NCBI GenBank assembly: GCA_963728935.1
Contig: CAVSMC010000001.1
Span: 2,790,001-2,854,000 of the forward strand
DNA: 64,000 nucleotides
Source: CAVSMC01 sp963728935
GTDB lineage: Bacteria; Pseudomonadota; Gammaproteobacteria; Burkholderiales; Casimicrobiaceae
Reading direction: 5' to 3'
The notes beneath the pieces were generated by a model that worked only from the letters and a program-made list of their open reading frames with translations, was not told the origin of the DNA and did no database searches. The position numbers and the translations under genes were made by a program. Of this stretch, positions 36,274 to 45,062 are shown piece by piece; position 1 is the stretch's first letter; each line of letters starts with the position of its first letter.

Positions 36274-37116
36274 TCAGCGCGGATTCTCCAGGATGATATG
36301 TCCGACGGCCGTGTTCGACGCGGGCACGTGGTAGAAGCGGTAGACCTCGCGCGCGGCTTCGTCGAGCGCGCCGCGCATGATCAGCCACATGACGAGCTCG
36401 ATGCCCTCGGAGCCGGCTTCTCGGACGTAGTCGAGGTGCGGGATGCGCGCGAGCGCTCGCGGGTCGCGCGTGAGCCCGTCGAGGAAGCGCGTGTCGAACT
36501 CGCGGTTGATCAGCCCGGCACGCGGGCTCTGCAACTGGTGCGACATGCCGCCGGTACCCCAGACCATGACGTTGAGATCTTCGTCGAACGACTCGACCGC
36601 CTTGCGGATCGCCGTGCCGAGGTTCCAACAGCGGTTGCCGGTGGGTGGCGGGTACTGAACGACGTTGACCGCGAGCGGAATGACCCTGCACGGCCACGCT
36701 GCCGGCTGGCCGAACATCAGCGACAGCGGAACGGTCAGCCCGTGATCGACGTCCATCCGGTTGACGATCGTCATGTCGAACTCGTCGAGGATCGTCGACT
36801 GCGCGATGTGCCACGCGAGCTCGGGATGACCCTGAACAACCGGCACCGGGCGCGGGCCCCAGCCCTCGTCGACCGGCGCGAACGTATCGGCGCATCCGAT
36901 CGCGAACGTGGGGATGATCTCGAGCGAGAACGCGGACGCGTGATCGTTGTAGACGAGAATCACCGTGTCCGGCCTGTTGGCGTCGATCCAGCGCTTCGAG
37001 AACTCGTAGCCGGCGAACAGCGGCCGCCAATACGGTTCGTGCGTCTTGCCGAGGTCGATCGCCGCGCCGACCGCGGGCACGTGCGACGTCGCCACACCTG
37101 CGCTGATGCGGGCCAT
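36274..37116 (-). CDS. pmdB: Protocatechuate 4,5-dioxygenase beta subunit
   Basis: The 280-residue catalytic subunit opens the ring of protocatechuate at the 4,5 bond. It begins MARISAGVATSHVPAVGAAI and carries YNDHASAFSLEIIPTFAIGC and DEGWGPRPVP. VWGTGGMSHQLQ and FYHVPASNTAVGH complete the classical LigB/PmdB pattern. ATG 37116 lies four bases after the fused ligI-pmdA gene, whose alpha domain is its likely partner; an earlier in-frame ATG at 37155 would overlap that gene. Confidence 0.9.
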   Translation of the reverse strand: MARISAGVATSHVPAVGAAIDLGKTHEPYWRPLFAGYEFSKRWIDANRPDTVILVYNDHASAFSLEIIPTFAIGCADTFAPVDEGWGPRPVPVVQGHPELAWHIAQSTILDEFDMTIVNRMDVDHGLTVPLSLMFGQPAAWPCRVIPLAVNVVQYPPPTGNRCWNLGTAIRKAVESFDEDLNVMVWGTGGMSHQLQSPRAGLINREFDTRFLDGLTRDPRALARIPHLDYVREAGSEGIELVMWLIMRGALDEAAREVYRFYHVPASNTAVGHIILENPR

Positions 37117-37120
37117 CGTT

Positions 37121-38419
37121 CTAGCGATCCGGGTCGGAACGGCTGCGGTTGCCATGCGGCGATCGCCCGCCGGCGATCATCATGGCCTTGTAGTCTTCCT
37201 CGGTCATGCCGGTCATCTTCGAAGCGAGGTTCTGGAACGAAAAGCCGTCCGTTGCGCCGAGCTTGGCGAGGAAGTAGATGTTGCCGCCGAGCTCGATCAT
37301 CCGGTTGTAATCGCGCGCGAGCACGGCGTCGCGCTGCTCGGCAGACATCGGGAAGCGCTCGAGGTACGCGCGCTCGTGCGCCTTGAACGCCGCGCGGTTC
37401 TCCGCCTTCATCAGCGACATGCAGAACATGTTCAGATGGTAGCCGAGCCGCGAGTGCGTCGCGTCGAAGACCACGGTTCCCGGAACGTCGGCGAACGCCT
37501 GATTGTAGTCCTTCGTTCTGGCGTCCTTCGTTCGCTCGATTCGCTCATCGGGCCAGTAGAGGCGCATCGGGTTGTCGACGAGGAGCTTCTGTTGCACTTC
37601 GGCGGTGAGCGCGATGCGCGGCACGAAATCGACGAGCTTGCCGTCGTCGGGCATGTGCGTCTTCATGTTCGGATGCGGCCAATCGGTGCCCCAGAGGACT
37701 CGATCGGGAAACGTCTCGACCAGCCGCTTCGCGAACGGCACGACGTCGTCGTAACCGGGCGGACCCGACTTCGACAGCCGCTCGGGGCAGCTCACTTTCG
37801 ACCAGACGTTCGAATGCTCGCCCATCAGCCGCACGAAGCGCTCGAACTCGGGCCCGTCGACGGGCTTCGTCACATCGGGGCGGCCCATGTGGTCGACGAC
37901 GACGACGGTGGGCAGCGCCGTGAAGAAGTCCCATAGCTCGGGCAGGTCCTGCGCCTCGAAGTAGACGACGACGTGCCACCCGAGCGGTGCGATGCGATTC
38001 GCGATCTCGATCAGCACATCGCGCGGCGTGAAGTCGACCAGCCGTCGCACGAAGTTGAATCGCGTGCCGCGCACGCCGGCCGCATGCATCGCGCGAAGCT
38101 CCGCGTCGGTCACGTCGCGGCCGACCGAGGCGACGCCGCGCGCGCGTCCGCCCGAATGCTCGAGCGCATCGACGAGCGCGCGGTTGTCGTTGCCGTGACA
38201 CGTCGCCTGCACGATGACGTTGCGCTCGAAGCCGAGAAAATCGCGCAGCGCGAAGAGCTTCTCCTTCGGCGCATCGCAAGGCGTGTACTTGCGCTCCGGC
38301 GCGTACCGGAACACGTCCGACGGACCGAACACGTGGCAATGCGCATCCACGGCGCCGCGCGGCACCGCGAAGCGCGGCTTCGACGGGCTCGGATGGAACG
38401 GCAGGTAATCGGAGTCCAA
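37121..38419 (-). CDS. ligI-pmdA: Fusion of 2-pyrone-4,6-dicarboxylate hydrolase (LigI) and protocatechuate 4,5-dioxygenase alpha subunit (PmdA)
   Basis: Residues 1 to about 295 are a LigI amidohydrolase: GAVDAHCHVFGP with its metal-type HxH, VVVDHMGRPD, WGTDWPHPN and an LVDNPMRLYW end. After RTKDARTKDYNQAF the same frame continues as a complete PmdA alpha subunit (PGTVVFDATHSRLGYHLN, NIYFLAKLGATDGFSF, MTGMTEEDYKAMM). No start codon lies between the two, so they are one 432-residue polypeptide. The start is probably TTG 38419, just past the ligK stop; ATG 38467 is an alternative. LigI hydrolyses PDC, while the alpha domain should bind the beta subunit encoded four bases on. Confidence 0.85.
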   Translation of the reverse strand: MDSDYLPFHPSPSKPRFAVPRGAVDAHCHVFGPSDVFRYAPERKYTPCDAPKEKLFALRDFLGFERNVIVQATCHGNDNRALVDALEHSGGRARGVASVGRDVTDAELRAMHAAGVRGTRFNFVRRLVDFTPRDVLIEIANRIAPLGWHVVVYFEAQDLPELWDFFTALPTVVVVDHMGRPDVTKPVDGPEFERFVRLMGEHSNVWSKVSCPERLSKSGPPGYDDVVPFAKRLVETFPDRVLWGTDWPHPNMKTHMPDDGKLVDFVPRIALTAEVQQKLLVDNPMRLYWPDERIERTKDARTKDYNQAFADVPGTVVFDATHSRLGYHLNMFCMSLMKAENRAAFKAHERAYLERFPMSAEQRDAVLARDYNRMIELGGNIYFLAKLGATDGFSFQNLASKMTGMTEEDYKAMMIAGGRSPHGNRSRSDPDR

Positions 38420-38429
38420 GGCGTTGCGA

Positions 38430-39104
38430 TCAGTCGACGTATTTGAGGCCGGCCTTGGCCAGTGCATCGCGCATGCCGTAAAGATCGAGACCGAGCTCGC
38501 CGGCGGCAAGGCGTTTGCGGTTGACATCCTCTTTCTGTTCGCGTGCCTCCGACGCCGCGGCAATCTCGGCGAGGCGTTCGCGCGCAACGACGACGACGCC
38601 GTCGTCATCGGCGACGATCGCATCGCCGGGATTGACCAGCGTGCCTGCGCAGACGACCGGCACGTTGACCGAGCCCGGCGTCGCTTTGACCGTGCCGCGG
38701 GCGTTGATCGCGCGCGACCACACCGGGAACTGCATTTCGCTGATCGCGCGGACATCGCGAGCGCCGGCATCGATCACCAGCCCTCGGGCGCCGCGCGCGC
38801 GGTAGGAGGTCGCCAGCAATTCGCCGAACATGCCGTCGTCGTTGTCGGCGGTAACGGCGACGACGACGATATCGCCCGGCCGAACGACTTCGGCGGCGAC
38901 GTGCAGCATCCAGTTGTCACCCGGTTGCGCGAGCACGGTCACGGCGCTGCCGCACGCGACGGCGCGCGGATAGATCGGACGCATGTACGGCTTCAGCAGG
39001 CCCGTGCGTCCCTGCGCCTCGTGAATCGTCGCCACCCCGAAGCGGCCGAGGCGTTCGATCGCGCCGCCATCGGCGCGGGTGACATTACGGATCACGACGT
39101 TCAT
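38430..39104 (-). CDS. ligK: LigK-type 4-carboxy-4-hydroxy-2-oxoadipate aldolase (RraA fold)
   Basis: The enzyme cleaves 4-carboxy-4-hydroxy-2-oxoadipate to pyruvate and oxaloacetate, the last step of the pathway. The 224-residue RraA-fold protein has GVATIHEAQGRTGLL, VTADNDDGMFGELLA and IDAGARDV with the Mg-binding region. A plain RraA-like protein is excluded mainly by length and neighbours. ATG 39104 starts MNVVIRNV. It is the first gene of the leftward lig-liv run and is divergent from the LysR gene. Confidence 0.88.
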   Translation of the reverse strand: MNVVIRNVTRADGGAIERLGRFGVATIHEAQGRTGLLKPYMRPIYPRAVACGSAVTVLAQPGDNWMLHVAAEVVRPGDIVVVAVTADNDDGMFGELLATSYRARGARGLVIDAGARDVRAISEMQFPVWSRAINARGTVKATPGSVNVPVVCAGTLVNPGDAIVADDDGVVVVARERLAEIAAASEAREQKEDVNRKRLAAGELGLDLYGMRDALAKAGLKYVD

Positions 39105-39263
39105 CGATCGAATCTCCGTGCCGCTCGGGCGGCGTGCGAGCGAGGCGGTCGTCGTCGCGCATCTGGAAGTCACACGAGCACTGCGCCGCGCGCGATCGGA
39201 CGGGGAGCCTCAGTTTGCGCCGCCGGCTGACGAGCGTAAAGTGGCATTGCTGTACTACCAGTT

Positions 39264-39278
39264 ATGCCGATTCGGCAT
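39264..39278. promoter_or_regulatory. Candidate LysR-type operator
   Basis: ATGCCG-ATT-CGGCAT is a perfect dyad and contains a T-N11-A core at 39265-39277. It lies 20 bases before the LysR start and in the divergent region shared with ligK. This fits a LysR recognition or autoregulation site. Confidence 0.55.
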
Positions 39279-39297
39279 GTCCTACCCGCGCAGCCCG

Positions 39298-40197
39298 ATG
39301 GACCTCAAACAGCTCGAATACTTCGTCAACGTCGTCGACCTCGGCGGCTTCAGCCGCGCGGCGCGGTTGCTCGACGTCGCGCAACCGGCGATCAGCCGGC
39401 AGGTGCGAAGCCTCGAGGTCGAGCTTCGGCAGACGCTGCTCCTTCGCAACGGGCGCGGCGCGGTACCGACGGAGGCGGGCAAGCGCCTGCTCGAGCACGC
39501 GCGCGGCATCCTGCAGCAGGTCGACCGTGCGAAGCGCGACGTCGACGACCTCAAGGGTGCGCCGGTCGGCCGCGTCGTCATCGGGCTACCGCCGACGATC
39601 GCGCGGCTGATCACGGCGCCGATCGTGCGCGAATTTCGTCGCCGTTATCCGAAGTCGTCGCTTGGCATCGTCGAAGGACTGTCGTCGTATATCCACGAGT
39701 GGCTGTTGGTCGGCCGCGTCGACGTCGGGCTGGTCTACAATCCGACGCCGGCTGCGCACATCGAGCTTCGGCCGCTCGCCGAAGAGCAGCTGTGCCTGAT
39801 CGCTCCGCGCGAGCCGAAGCGCTCGACCGCCGGCGTGCGGCTGCAGGATTTGCCGCGTTATCCGCTGATCATTCCGAGTCGGCCGCACGCGATTCGCGCG
39901 CTGGTGGAGACGCGCCTCGCGGCGTTGGGGCTGCGCCCGCATATCGCGATGGAGATCGATGCGATCGCCGCGATCCTCGACCTCGTTGCCGAAGGTCATG
40001 GGTTCGCCGTGCTGTCGCCGCGCGCTCTCGACCGCGAGCGGGTGGCGCGCAAGCTCGTCTCGCGGCCGATCGGCCCGCCGAAGCTCGCGAGCCTGCTCGC
40101 GATCGCGACCTCGGCGCAGCGCCCGTCGACGCCGCTCCAGCAAGCCACCGTCGCCATGATCGAGTTGCTCGCGCCACGCGCGTTCGCGCGAGCGTAG
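39298..40197 (+). CDS. LysR-type regulator of the protocatechuate operon
   Basis: The 299-residue protein has the N-terminal LTTR helix-turn-helix (MDLKQLEYFVNVVDLGGFSR, QPAISRQVRSLE) and a C-terminal periplasmic-binding-like effector domain. It probably activates the divergent ligK-to-liv run in response to a pathway intermediate; this is inferred from position. ATG 39298 is preferred because an earlier in-frame ATG (39277) overlaps the candidate operator. Confidence 0.9.
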   Translation: MDLKQLEYFVNVVDLGGFSRAARLLDVAQPAISRQVRSLEVELRQTLLLRNGRGAVPTEAGKRLLEHARGILQQVDRAKRDVDDLKGAPVGRVVIGLPPTIARLITAPIVREFRRRYPKSSLGIVEGLSSYIHEWLLVGRVDVGLVYNPTPAAHIELRPLAEEQLCLIAPREPKRSTAGVRLQDLPRYPLIIPSRPHAIRALVETRLAALGLRPHIAMEIDAIAAILDLVAEGHGFAVLSPRALDRERVARKLVSRPIGPPKLASLLAIATSAQRPSTPLQQATVAMIELLAPRAFARA

Positions 40198-40212
40198 GGG
40201 ACGGCGGGCACA

Positions 40213-41175
40213 CTAGGCCGGCGAACGCGTCTCTCGGCTCCTTCGGCGCTCGCTCGCTGCGTCCGTCGCGCTCGGCAGTGCTTGCAGCGCGCGGTCGGCG
40301 AGAGCGCGCCAGCCGGCGTCGGCGTCGACACCGGCGAACACGCCATCCGCAGCGAGCGCCGCGACGAACGCCTGCCGCTGCGCCGTCCTCTCGGCCATCG
40401 AGGGTGCGAGCCCGTCCTCGTCTACCATCGCTGCCGCCTCGTGCATCTCTTCGGCGCGCCGGCGTCCGTGCGCGACGACACGGCTCCAGAAGTACGACGC
40501 GTTCATTTCCCAGTCGATGCCGGGAAACGTTTCGGCAAGCGATGCGAGCACCGCGTCCTCGACGCCGTGCGCCCGCGCGCAGAGCAGGCTCTCGATGAAC
40601 AACGCCTCCATGCCCTTGATGACGACGCTGCGGCACATCTTGATCGCCGAGGCGACGCCGAGCTCGGCGGCGGCGACCTTGGCGCGAAGCCCCAGCGCGT
40701 CGAGCAGCGGGCAAATGGCCGAAGCGTCCGGTCCGCCGAGCAGCATCGGCACGCGCAGGCCATAAGGCGGAACGGACGTCATCACTGCGGCTTCGACGTA
40801 GCGCGCTCCGGCCGCTGCGATCGCTTCGCCGCAAAGTTGCTTCGTTTGCGGCGACGCCGAGTTCAAGTCGAGATAGAACGCGCCCGCTGCGATCGTCTTC
40901 GCCGATGCGCGCGCCGCATCGAGCGTCGAATGCGCGGTGACCGCGCTCACGACGAGCGTTGCGCCGTCGAGCGCTTGCGCGTTCGTCGCGGCGAGCGAGA
41001 CGCCGTCGCGCTCGGCGCGCGAGCGAAGCTCGGCTGCGCGATCGCCGTCGACGACGATGTCGTACGCGGCGACTGCGCGAACGCCCTGCGCGACGAGCGC
41101 GCGCGAGAAGATCGTACCGACTTCGCCGTAACCGATCACCGCGACGCGCAATGCGCCGATGTCCGTCGTCGTCAT
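40213..41175 (-). CDS. NAD(P)-dependent oxidoreductase with DUF1932 C-terminal domain
   Basis: The 320-residue protein has a 6-phosphogluconate-dehydrogenase-like NAD domain (RVAVIGYGEVGTIFSRALV near 10-28). A DUF1932-type C-terminal domain includes GLRAKVAAAELGVASAIKM with the usual Lys. Related proteins are often found beside protocatechuate or syringate catabolism genes, but the substrate is unknown. It converges with the LysR gene across 15 bases and is divergent from the alpha/beta hydrolase. Confidence 0.82.
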   Translation of the reverse strand: MTTTDIGALRVAVIGYGEVGTIFSRALVAQGVRAVAAYDIVVDGDRAAELRSRAERDGVSLAATNAQALDGATLVVSAVTAHSTLDAARASAKTIAAGAFYLDLNSASPQTKQLCGEAIAAAGARYVEAAVMTSVPPYGLRVPMLLGGPDASAICPLLDALGLRAKVAAAELGVASAIKMCRSVVIKGMEALFIESLLCARAHGVEDAVLASLAETFPGIDWEMNASYFWSRVVAHGRRRAEEMHEAAAMVDEDGLAPSMAERTAQRQAFVAALAADGVFAGVDADAGWRALADRALQALPSATDAASERRRSRETRSPA

Positions 41176-41271
41176 GGAATGTCCTCGATACGGCTGTGTG
41201 CCGCGCTGTCGGCGGCGCGACGATGATAGCATCGACGATCGCACGCCTCGTCGTGCGCGAGATCGATCGCA

Positions 41272-41985
41272 ATGCCCGCATCGACGTTGCTGCTGTTGCC
41301 CGGACTGTTGTGCGACCGCGCGGTGTTCGAGCCGCTGATGCCGGCGGTCGAGGCGTGTGCGCGCTGCGTCGTCGCCGAGTACGCTTCCGAAGCGAGCATC
41401 GAAGCGATGGCGGCGAAGGCGCTCGCCGTTGCGCCGCCGCGATTCGCGCTGCTCGGCCATTCGATGGGCGGACGCGTCGCGCTCGAAATCGTCCGACGAA
41501 CGCCCGGGCGTGTCGAGCGGCTGGCTCTGCTCGACACCGGTTATCAGCCGCGCGCGAGCGGCGAGGTCGGCGATCGCGAGAAGGCGCAGCGCATGGCATT
41601 GCTCGATCTCGCGCGTCGCGACGGCATGCGTGCGATGGGCACGCAATGGCTGCAACCGATGGTGCATCCGCAACGGCTTGCCGATCGCGAGCTGATCGAG
41701 TCGATCCTCGCGATGATCGAGCGGTGCACGCCCGATCGGTTCGCCGCGCAGATCGACGCGCTGCTCGCACGGCCGGACGCGACCGAAGTCCTTGCGCGCA
41801 TCGATTGCCCTACGCTCGTACTGTGCGGCCGCGACGACGGATGGAGCCCGGTTACGCGGCATGTCGAATTGCGGGCGCGCATCCGCGGCAGTCGTCTCGT
41901 CATGGTCGAGCGCTGCGGCCACATGGCGCCGATGGAGCAGCCCGAAGCGGTCGGGCGCGCCGTCGTCGAATGGCTCGAAAAGTAG
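41272..41985 (+). CDS. Alpha/beta hydrolase
   Basis: The 237-residue protein has the oxyanion region LLPGLLCD, the nucleophile elbow GHSMGG (Ser near 64), the acid in CGRDDGWSP and the histidine in CGHMAPMEQP. It may act on an ester or lactone of the aromatic pathways around it. The stop codon lies inside the left flank of a large inverted repeat. Confidence 0.85.
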   Translation: MPASTLLLLPGLLCDRAVFEPLMPAVEACARCVVAEYASEASIEAMAAKALAVAPPRFALLGHSMGGRVALEIVRRTPGRVERLALLDTGYQPRASGEVGDREKAQRMALLDLARRDGMRAMGTQWLQPMVHPQRLADRELIESILAMIERCTPDRFAAQIDALLARPDATEVLARIDCPTLVLCGRDDGWSPVTRHVELRARIRGSRLVMVERCGHMAPMEQPEAVGRAVVEWLEK

Positions 41986-42009
41986 GGTCAGACTCGAGAA
42001 ATCAGGGTC

Positions 42010-42097
42010 AAGAAATTGGGGTCAGGCTCGACTTTTCGCACGCCCGACGGATGGGGCGACGCCGTTCATGAAAAGTCGAGTCTGACCCCAATTTCTT
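42010..42097. repeat. 28-base inverted repeat between convergent genes
   Basis: Bases 42010-42037 and 42070-42097 match as reverse complements at 27 of 28 positions. The arms contain TTGGGGTCAG and its complement. Shorter direct copies of GGGTCA lie just to the left. The transcript from either side would form a long hairpin, so it may end both convergent units. Diverged GGGTGAGACTCGA / GGGTCGAGTCCGACC arms near 50197-50266 may be a relative. Confidence 0.8.
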
Positions 42098-42111
42098 GGC
42101 CCCTACTTTAG

Positions 42112-43086
42112 CTAGTCGCGGCGGTAGCTCGAATCGAGCACGACGCCGCCGCGGACGACGCGCGACACGCATGCGCAGATGCGCTTGCCGCCGCGCTTCT
42201 CGAGATCGGACAGGAAGACGTCGCGGTGATCGATTTCGCCTTGCACGTCCAGCACATCGAGCGCGCACAGCCCGCATTCGCCGCGGCGACAGTCGTGCAG
42301 CACGTCGATGCCGGCGGCGAGCAACGCGTCGAGCAGCGTCGAATCCGCCGGCACGTCGACGGTGATTTCCTCGCCGCGCAGGCGCACCCAGAACGGTTCG
42401 GGCGCGTGGCGACCTGTGTTGGCGAACGTCTCGTAGCGAAGGCGCGTCGGGTCGCGTCCCGCGTCTGCCCAGGCGCGGCGCATTGCGTCGAGAAGGCCGA
42501 GCGGACCGCAGACGTACGCTTCGGCATGCGGATGCAGCCGCGCGATCTCGGCGGCGGCGTCGACGCGCTCGCCGCACACGTCCACGCGCGTGACGAGCCG
42601 ATCGCCGAGCGCGTTGGATAGCGCATCGCGGTAGGCGAGCTCGTCGTCCGTTCGCGCGCCGTACACGAGTCGAACGTTGGCGCCGCGCCGCGCGAGCGAC
42701 AGCGCCATGCTCACGATGGGCGTGATGCCGATGCCGCCGGCGACGAGCAGGTATCCGGGCAATCCGTGCGCGAGCTCGAACAAGTTCTTCGGCGCCGAGA
42801 TATCGAGCCTCGCGCCGGGGCGAAGCGACCACATCGTCCTCGATCCGCCGCGGCCGTCCGACGAGAGCTTGACCGCTATCCGGTAGACGTCCGGATCGAG
42901 CTCGCCGACGAGCGAGTACGAGCGCGTCGCCGGCCGCTCGTCGACGTTGAGCGACACGTCGATATGACTGCCCGGCGACCACGGCTGCACGCCGGCCGCC
43001 GGCGCGATCTCGAATTGGCGCACCGTGGGTGTCACGAGCTCGGTCGATCGCACCGTCGCCGATCCCCATTGACCGCTGTCTCGCAT
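42112..43086 (-). CDS. vanB: VanB-type vanillate demethylase reductase
   Basis: The 324-residue phthalate-dioxygenase-reductase-family protein passes electrons from NADH to the VanA oxygenase. Domains in order are the flavin-binding barrel (TRSYSLVG), the NAD domain (VAGGIGITPIVSM, YVCGPLGLLDA) and a C-terminal plant-type 2Fe-2S ferredoxin domain with HDCRRGECGLC near 263-273 and a last Cys near 303. It is read in the same direction as, and behind, vanA and the GntR gene. Confidence 0.88.
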   Translation of the reverse strand: MRDSGQWGSATVRSTELVTPTVRQFEIAPAAGVQPWSPGSHIDVSLNVDERPATRSYSLVGELDPDVYRIAVKLSSDGRGGSRTMWSLRPGARLDISAPKNLFELAHGLPGYLLVAGGIGITPIVSMALSLARRGANVRLVYGARTDDELAYRDALSNALGDRLVTRVDVCGERVDAAAEIARLHPHAEAYVCGPLGLLDAMRRAWADAGRDPTRLRYETFANTGRHAPEPFWVRLRGEEITVDVPADSTLLDALLAAGIDVLHDCRRGECGLCALDVLDVQGEIDHRDVFLSDLEKRGGKRICACVSRVVRGGVVLDSSYRRD

Positions 43087-43108
43087 CGCGTTCGCTTTCT
43101 CGTCGTCG

Positions 43109-43897
43109 TCAGGCCCGGGCTCCGCGGCGGCGGATCAGGGTGCCGCCGGGCAGCCGATGCAGAATGCTCTGATTGCGCAGCGCCGATTGCAGATTGCGAT
43201 GCGCGATTCGCGCGTGCTCGCGCATCAGCGCCTCGGCGCGCGCGCCCTCGCGGCGCTCGATTGCGTCGACGACGGCGCGATGCTGCTCCTGCGCGATTCG
43301 CAGCACGTCGCGCGCGTCGGGGAGCTGCGCCTGTACGTCGACGAACGCATTCGGCGACGCGAACGGCAAGCGAACCGCTCGCTCGATCGCGCGGCGCACG
43401 ACTTCGCTTCCCGCGGCGTCGACCAGCAGCGTATGAAAGCGATCGTTCTCGCGAACATACGCGGCGAAGCTCGCGAGCGTGAGCTCGGCGGCGCAGAGCA
43501 CGAGATCGATCGCCGCGACGCACTCGCGCATCTCGGCGAGCACCGCATCGGACGCACTGTGCTCCGCGGCAAGCCTCGCGGCGAGACCTTCGAGCGTTCC
43601 GCGCAGCTCGATCGCGTCGTGGATGTCGCGCTCGTTGAACGCGGGCACCGAGAAGCCGCCGCCGGGAATCGTCTCGAGCATCCCCTCCTGCTCGAGGCGC
43701 ACGAGCGCCGCGCGTACCGGCGTGCGCGAAACGCCGAGCCGATCGACGACCGCGAGCTCGGAGACGCGCGTACCGGTCGCGAGCTCGCCGCCGAGGATCA
43801 TCTGGCGCAAGCCGAGCAGCGCCTTGACGGTCTGCGAGACGCTCGCTTCGTTTGCGGGCTCGATGGAATCGGCGCTCATCGCTCGGGCTCCATGCAC
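43109..43897 (-). CDS. vanR: GntR/FCD-family regulator, likely VanR
   Basis: The 262-residue protein has a GntR winged helix (GGELATGTRVSELAVVDRLG, VSRTPVRAALVRLEQEG) and a C-terminal FCD ligand domain (DIHDAIELRGTLEGLAARLA). It lies between vanA and vanB, so it probably represses the vanA promoter in the absence of vanillate. A matching palindrome lies at 45063-45072. Starts at ATG 43897 or 43879 are both possible. Confidence 0.85.
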   Translation of the reverse strand: MHGARAMSADSIEPANEASVSQTVKALLGLRQMILGGELATGTRVSELAVVDRLGVSRTPVRAALVRLEQEGMLETIPGGGFSVPAFNERDIHDAIELRGTLEGLAARLAAEHSASDAVLAEMRECVAAIDLVLCAAELTLASFAAYVRENDRFHTLLVDAAGSEVVRRAIERAVRLPFASPNAFVDVQAQLPDARDVLRIAQEQHRAVVDAIERREGARAEALMREHARIAHRNLQSALRNQSILHRLPGGTLIRRRGARA

Positions 43898-43949
43898 GGT
43901 TTACCAGACGCGAAGCCGGCAGCTTCGGCCTCGACTGACTGCCGCAGCA

Positions 43950-45029
43950 TCAGCTCGCCTTTCGCATCGGAATCGTCGCGTCGCGGCCGACGGTTTCGGC
44001 GGCGACCATTTTGTCGATGATGCGGCGCGCCCACATCGCGCCGGCGTCGATGTTCAGGTTGTAGAACTGATGATCGGGATGCTCGTCGATCGCGCGTTGC
44101 TGCGCTTCGAGAATCCGCTCGTCTTCGCGAAAGATCGATGCGACGCCTTCGCGCAGCTCGGTCGTGATGCGTTGATCGGCGGTGAGATAGTTGCGGCTGA
44201 ACGCCCAGAAGTAGTGGCACGTCGATTCGGTTTCAGGCGTAATCGTGTTCAGCACGTAGCCGTTGACGCCTTTCGAGCGGTCGCCTTCGGCCGCGCCGCT
44301 GCCCGCGGGGGCAACGCCGACGTCGATCGCGATCGTGCACGGCGCCTCGAAGCGGATGATCTGCCAGCGGTCGACGGGCCCCGTGTAGCCGCGCGCTGCA
44401 CGGAGCTGGCCGGCCCAGAACGGCGGCGGCTCGATGCCGCGCATCCAGCGCGTGATCGTCGCCGTGCGCTCGCCGTGCGTGACCGCGAACGGCGCCTCGG
44501 CGACGGCGCGATTGCCGATCGACGAGCCGTGCACGAATGCCTCGTGCGTGAGATCCATCAGGTTGTCGACAACCAGCCGGTAGTTGCACCGAACGTCGAT
44601 CGTCTTGCCGTCGCCTGCCCACTGCGGATCGTCGTTCCAGCGCAGATCGGGCACGAGCGCCGGGTCGGCCGCCGCCGGGTCGCCGGGCCACACCCAGATG
44701 AAACGGTGGCGTTCGACGACTGGAAACGTACGGACGCACGCGGAAGGGTTGATCGTTTCCTGCGAGGGCATATGAATGCAGCGCCCCTGCGCATTGAATA
44801 CAAGGCCGTGGTAGCCGCAGATGAGGTCGTCCGCGTCGAGCCGACCGAGCGACAGCGGCAGCAGCCGGTGCCAGCAGGCGTCTTCGAGCGCGACGGCAGC
44901 GCCGTCCTGCCGCCGGTAGAGTACGAGCTTGGAGCCGGCGGTCGTCCGCGGCAGCAGCGCGCGCTTCACTTCGTGATCCCAGGCGGCGGCGTACCAGGCG
45001 TTGCGGGGAAAGGTCGGCGTGGCGGCCAT
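43950..45029 (-). CDS. vanA: VanA-type vanillate O-demethylase oxygenase
   Basis: The 359-residue Rieske oxygenase removes the methyl group of vanillate to give protocatechuate and formaldehyde. The Rieske cluster motif is CWHRLLPLSLG...CGYHG near 52-75. The mononuclear iron site is DNLMDLTHEAFVH near 157-169. NTITPETESTCHYFW and the end INIDAGAMWARRI-like region match VanA. ATG 45029 has GGAGC six bases upstream. The longer open frame upstream is without homology. Confidence 0.9.
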   Translation of the reverse strand: MAATPTFPRNAWYAAAWDHEVKRALLPRTTAGSKLVLYRRQDGAAVALEDACWHRLLPLSLGRLDADDLICGYHGLVFNAQGRCIHMPSQETINPSACVRTFPVVERHRFIWVWPGDPAAADPALVPDLRWNDDPQWAGDGKTIDVRCNYRLVVDNLMDLTHEAFVHGSSIGNRAVAEAPFAVTHGERTATITRWMRGIEPPPFWAGQLRAARGYTGPVDRWQIIRFEAPCTIAIDVGVAPAGSGAAEGDRSKGVNGYVLNTITPETESTCHYFWAFSRNYLTADQRITTELREGVASIFREDERILEAQQRAIDEHPDHQFYNLNIDAGAMWARRIIDKMVAAETVGRDATIPMRKAS

Positions 45030-45062
45030 AGTAGTGCTCCGAAGCGACGCTGTGTACGCGTA

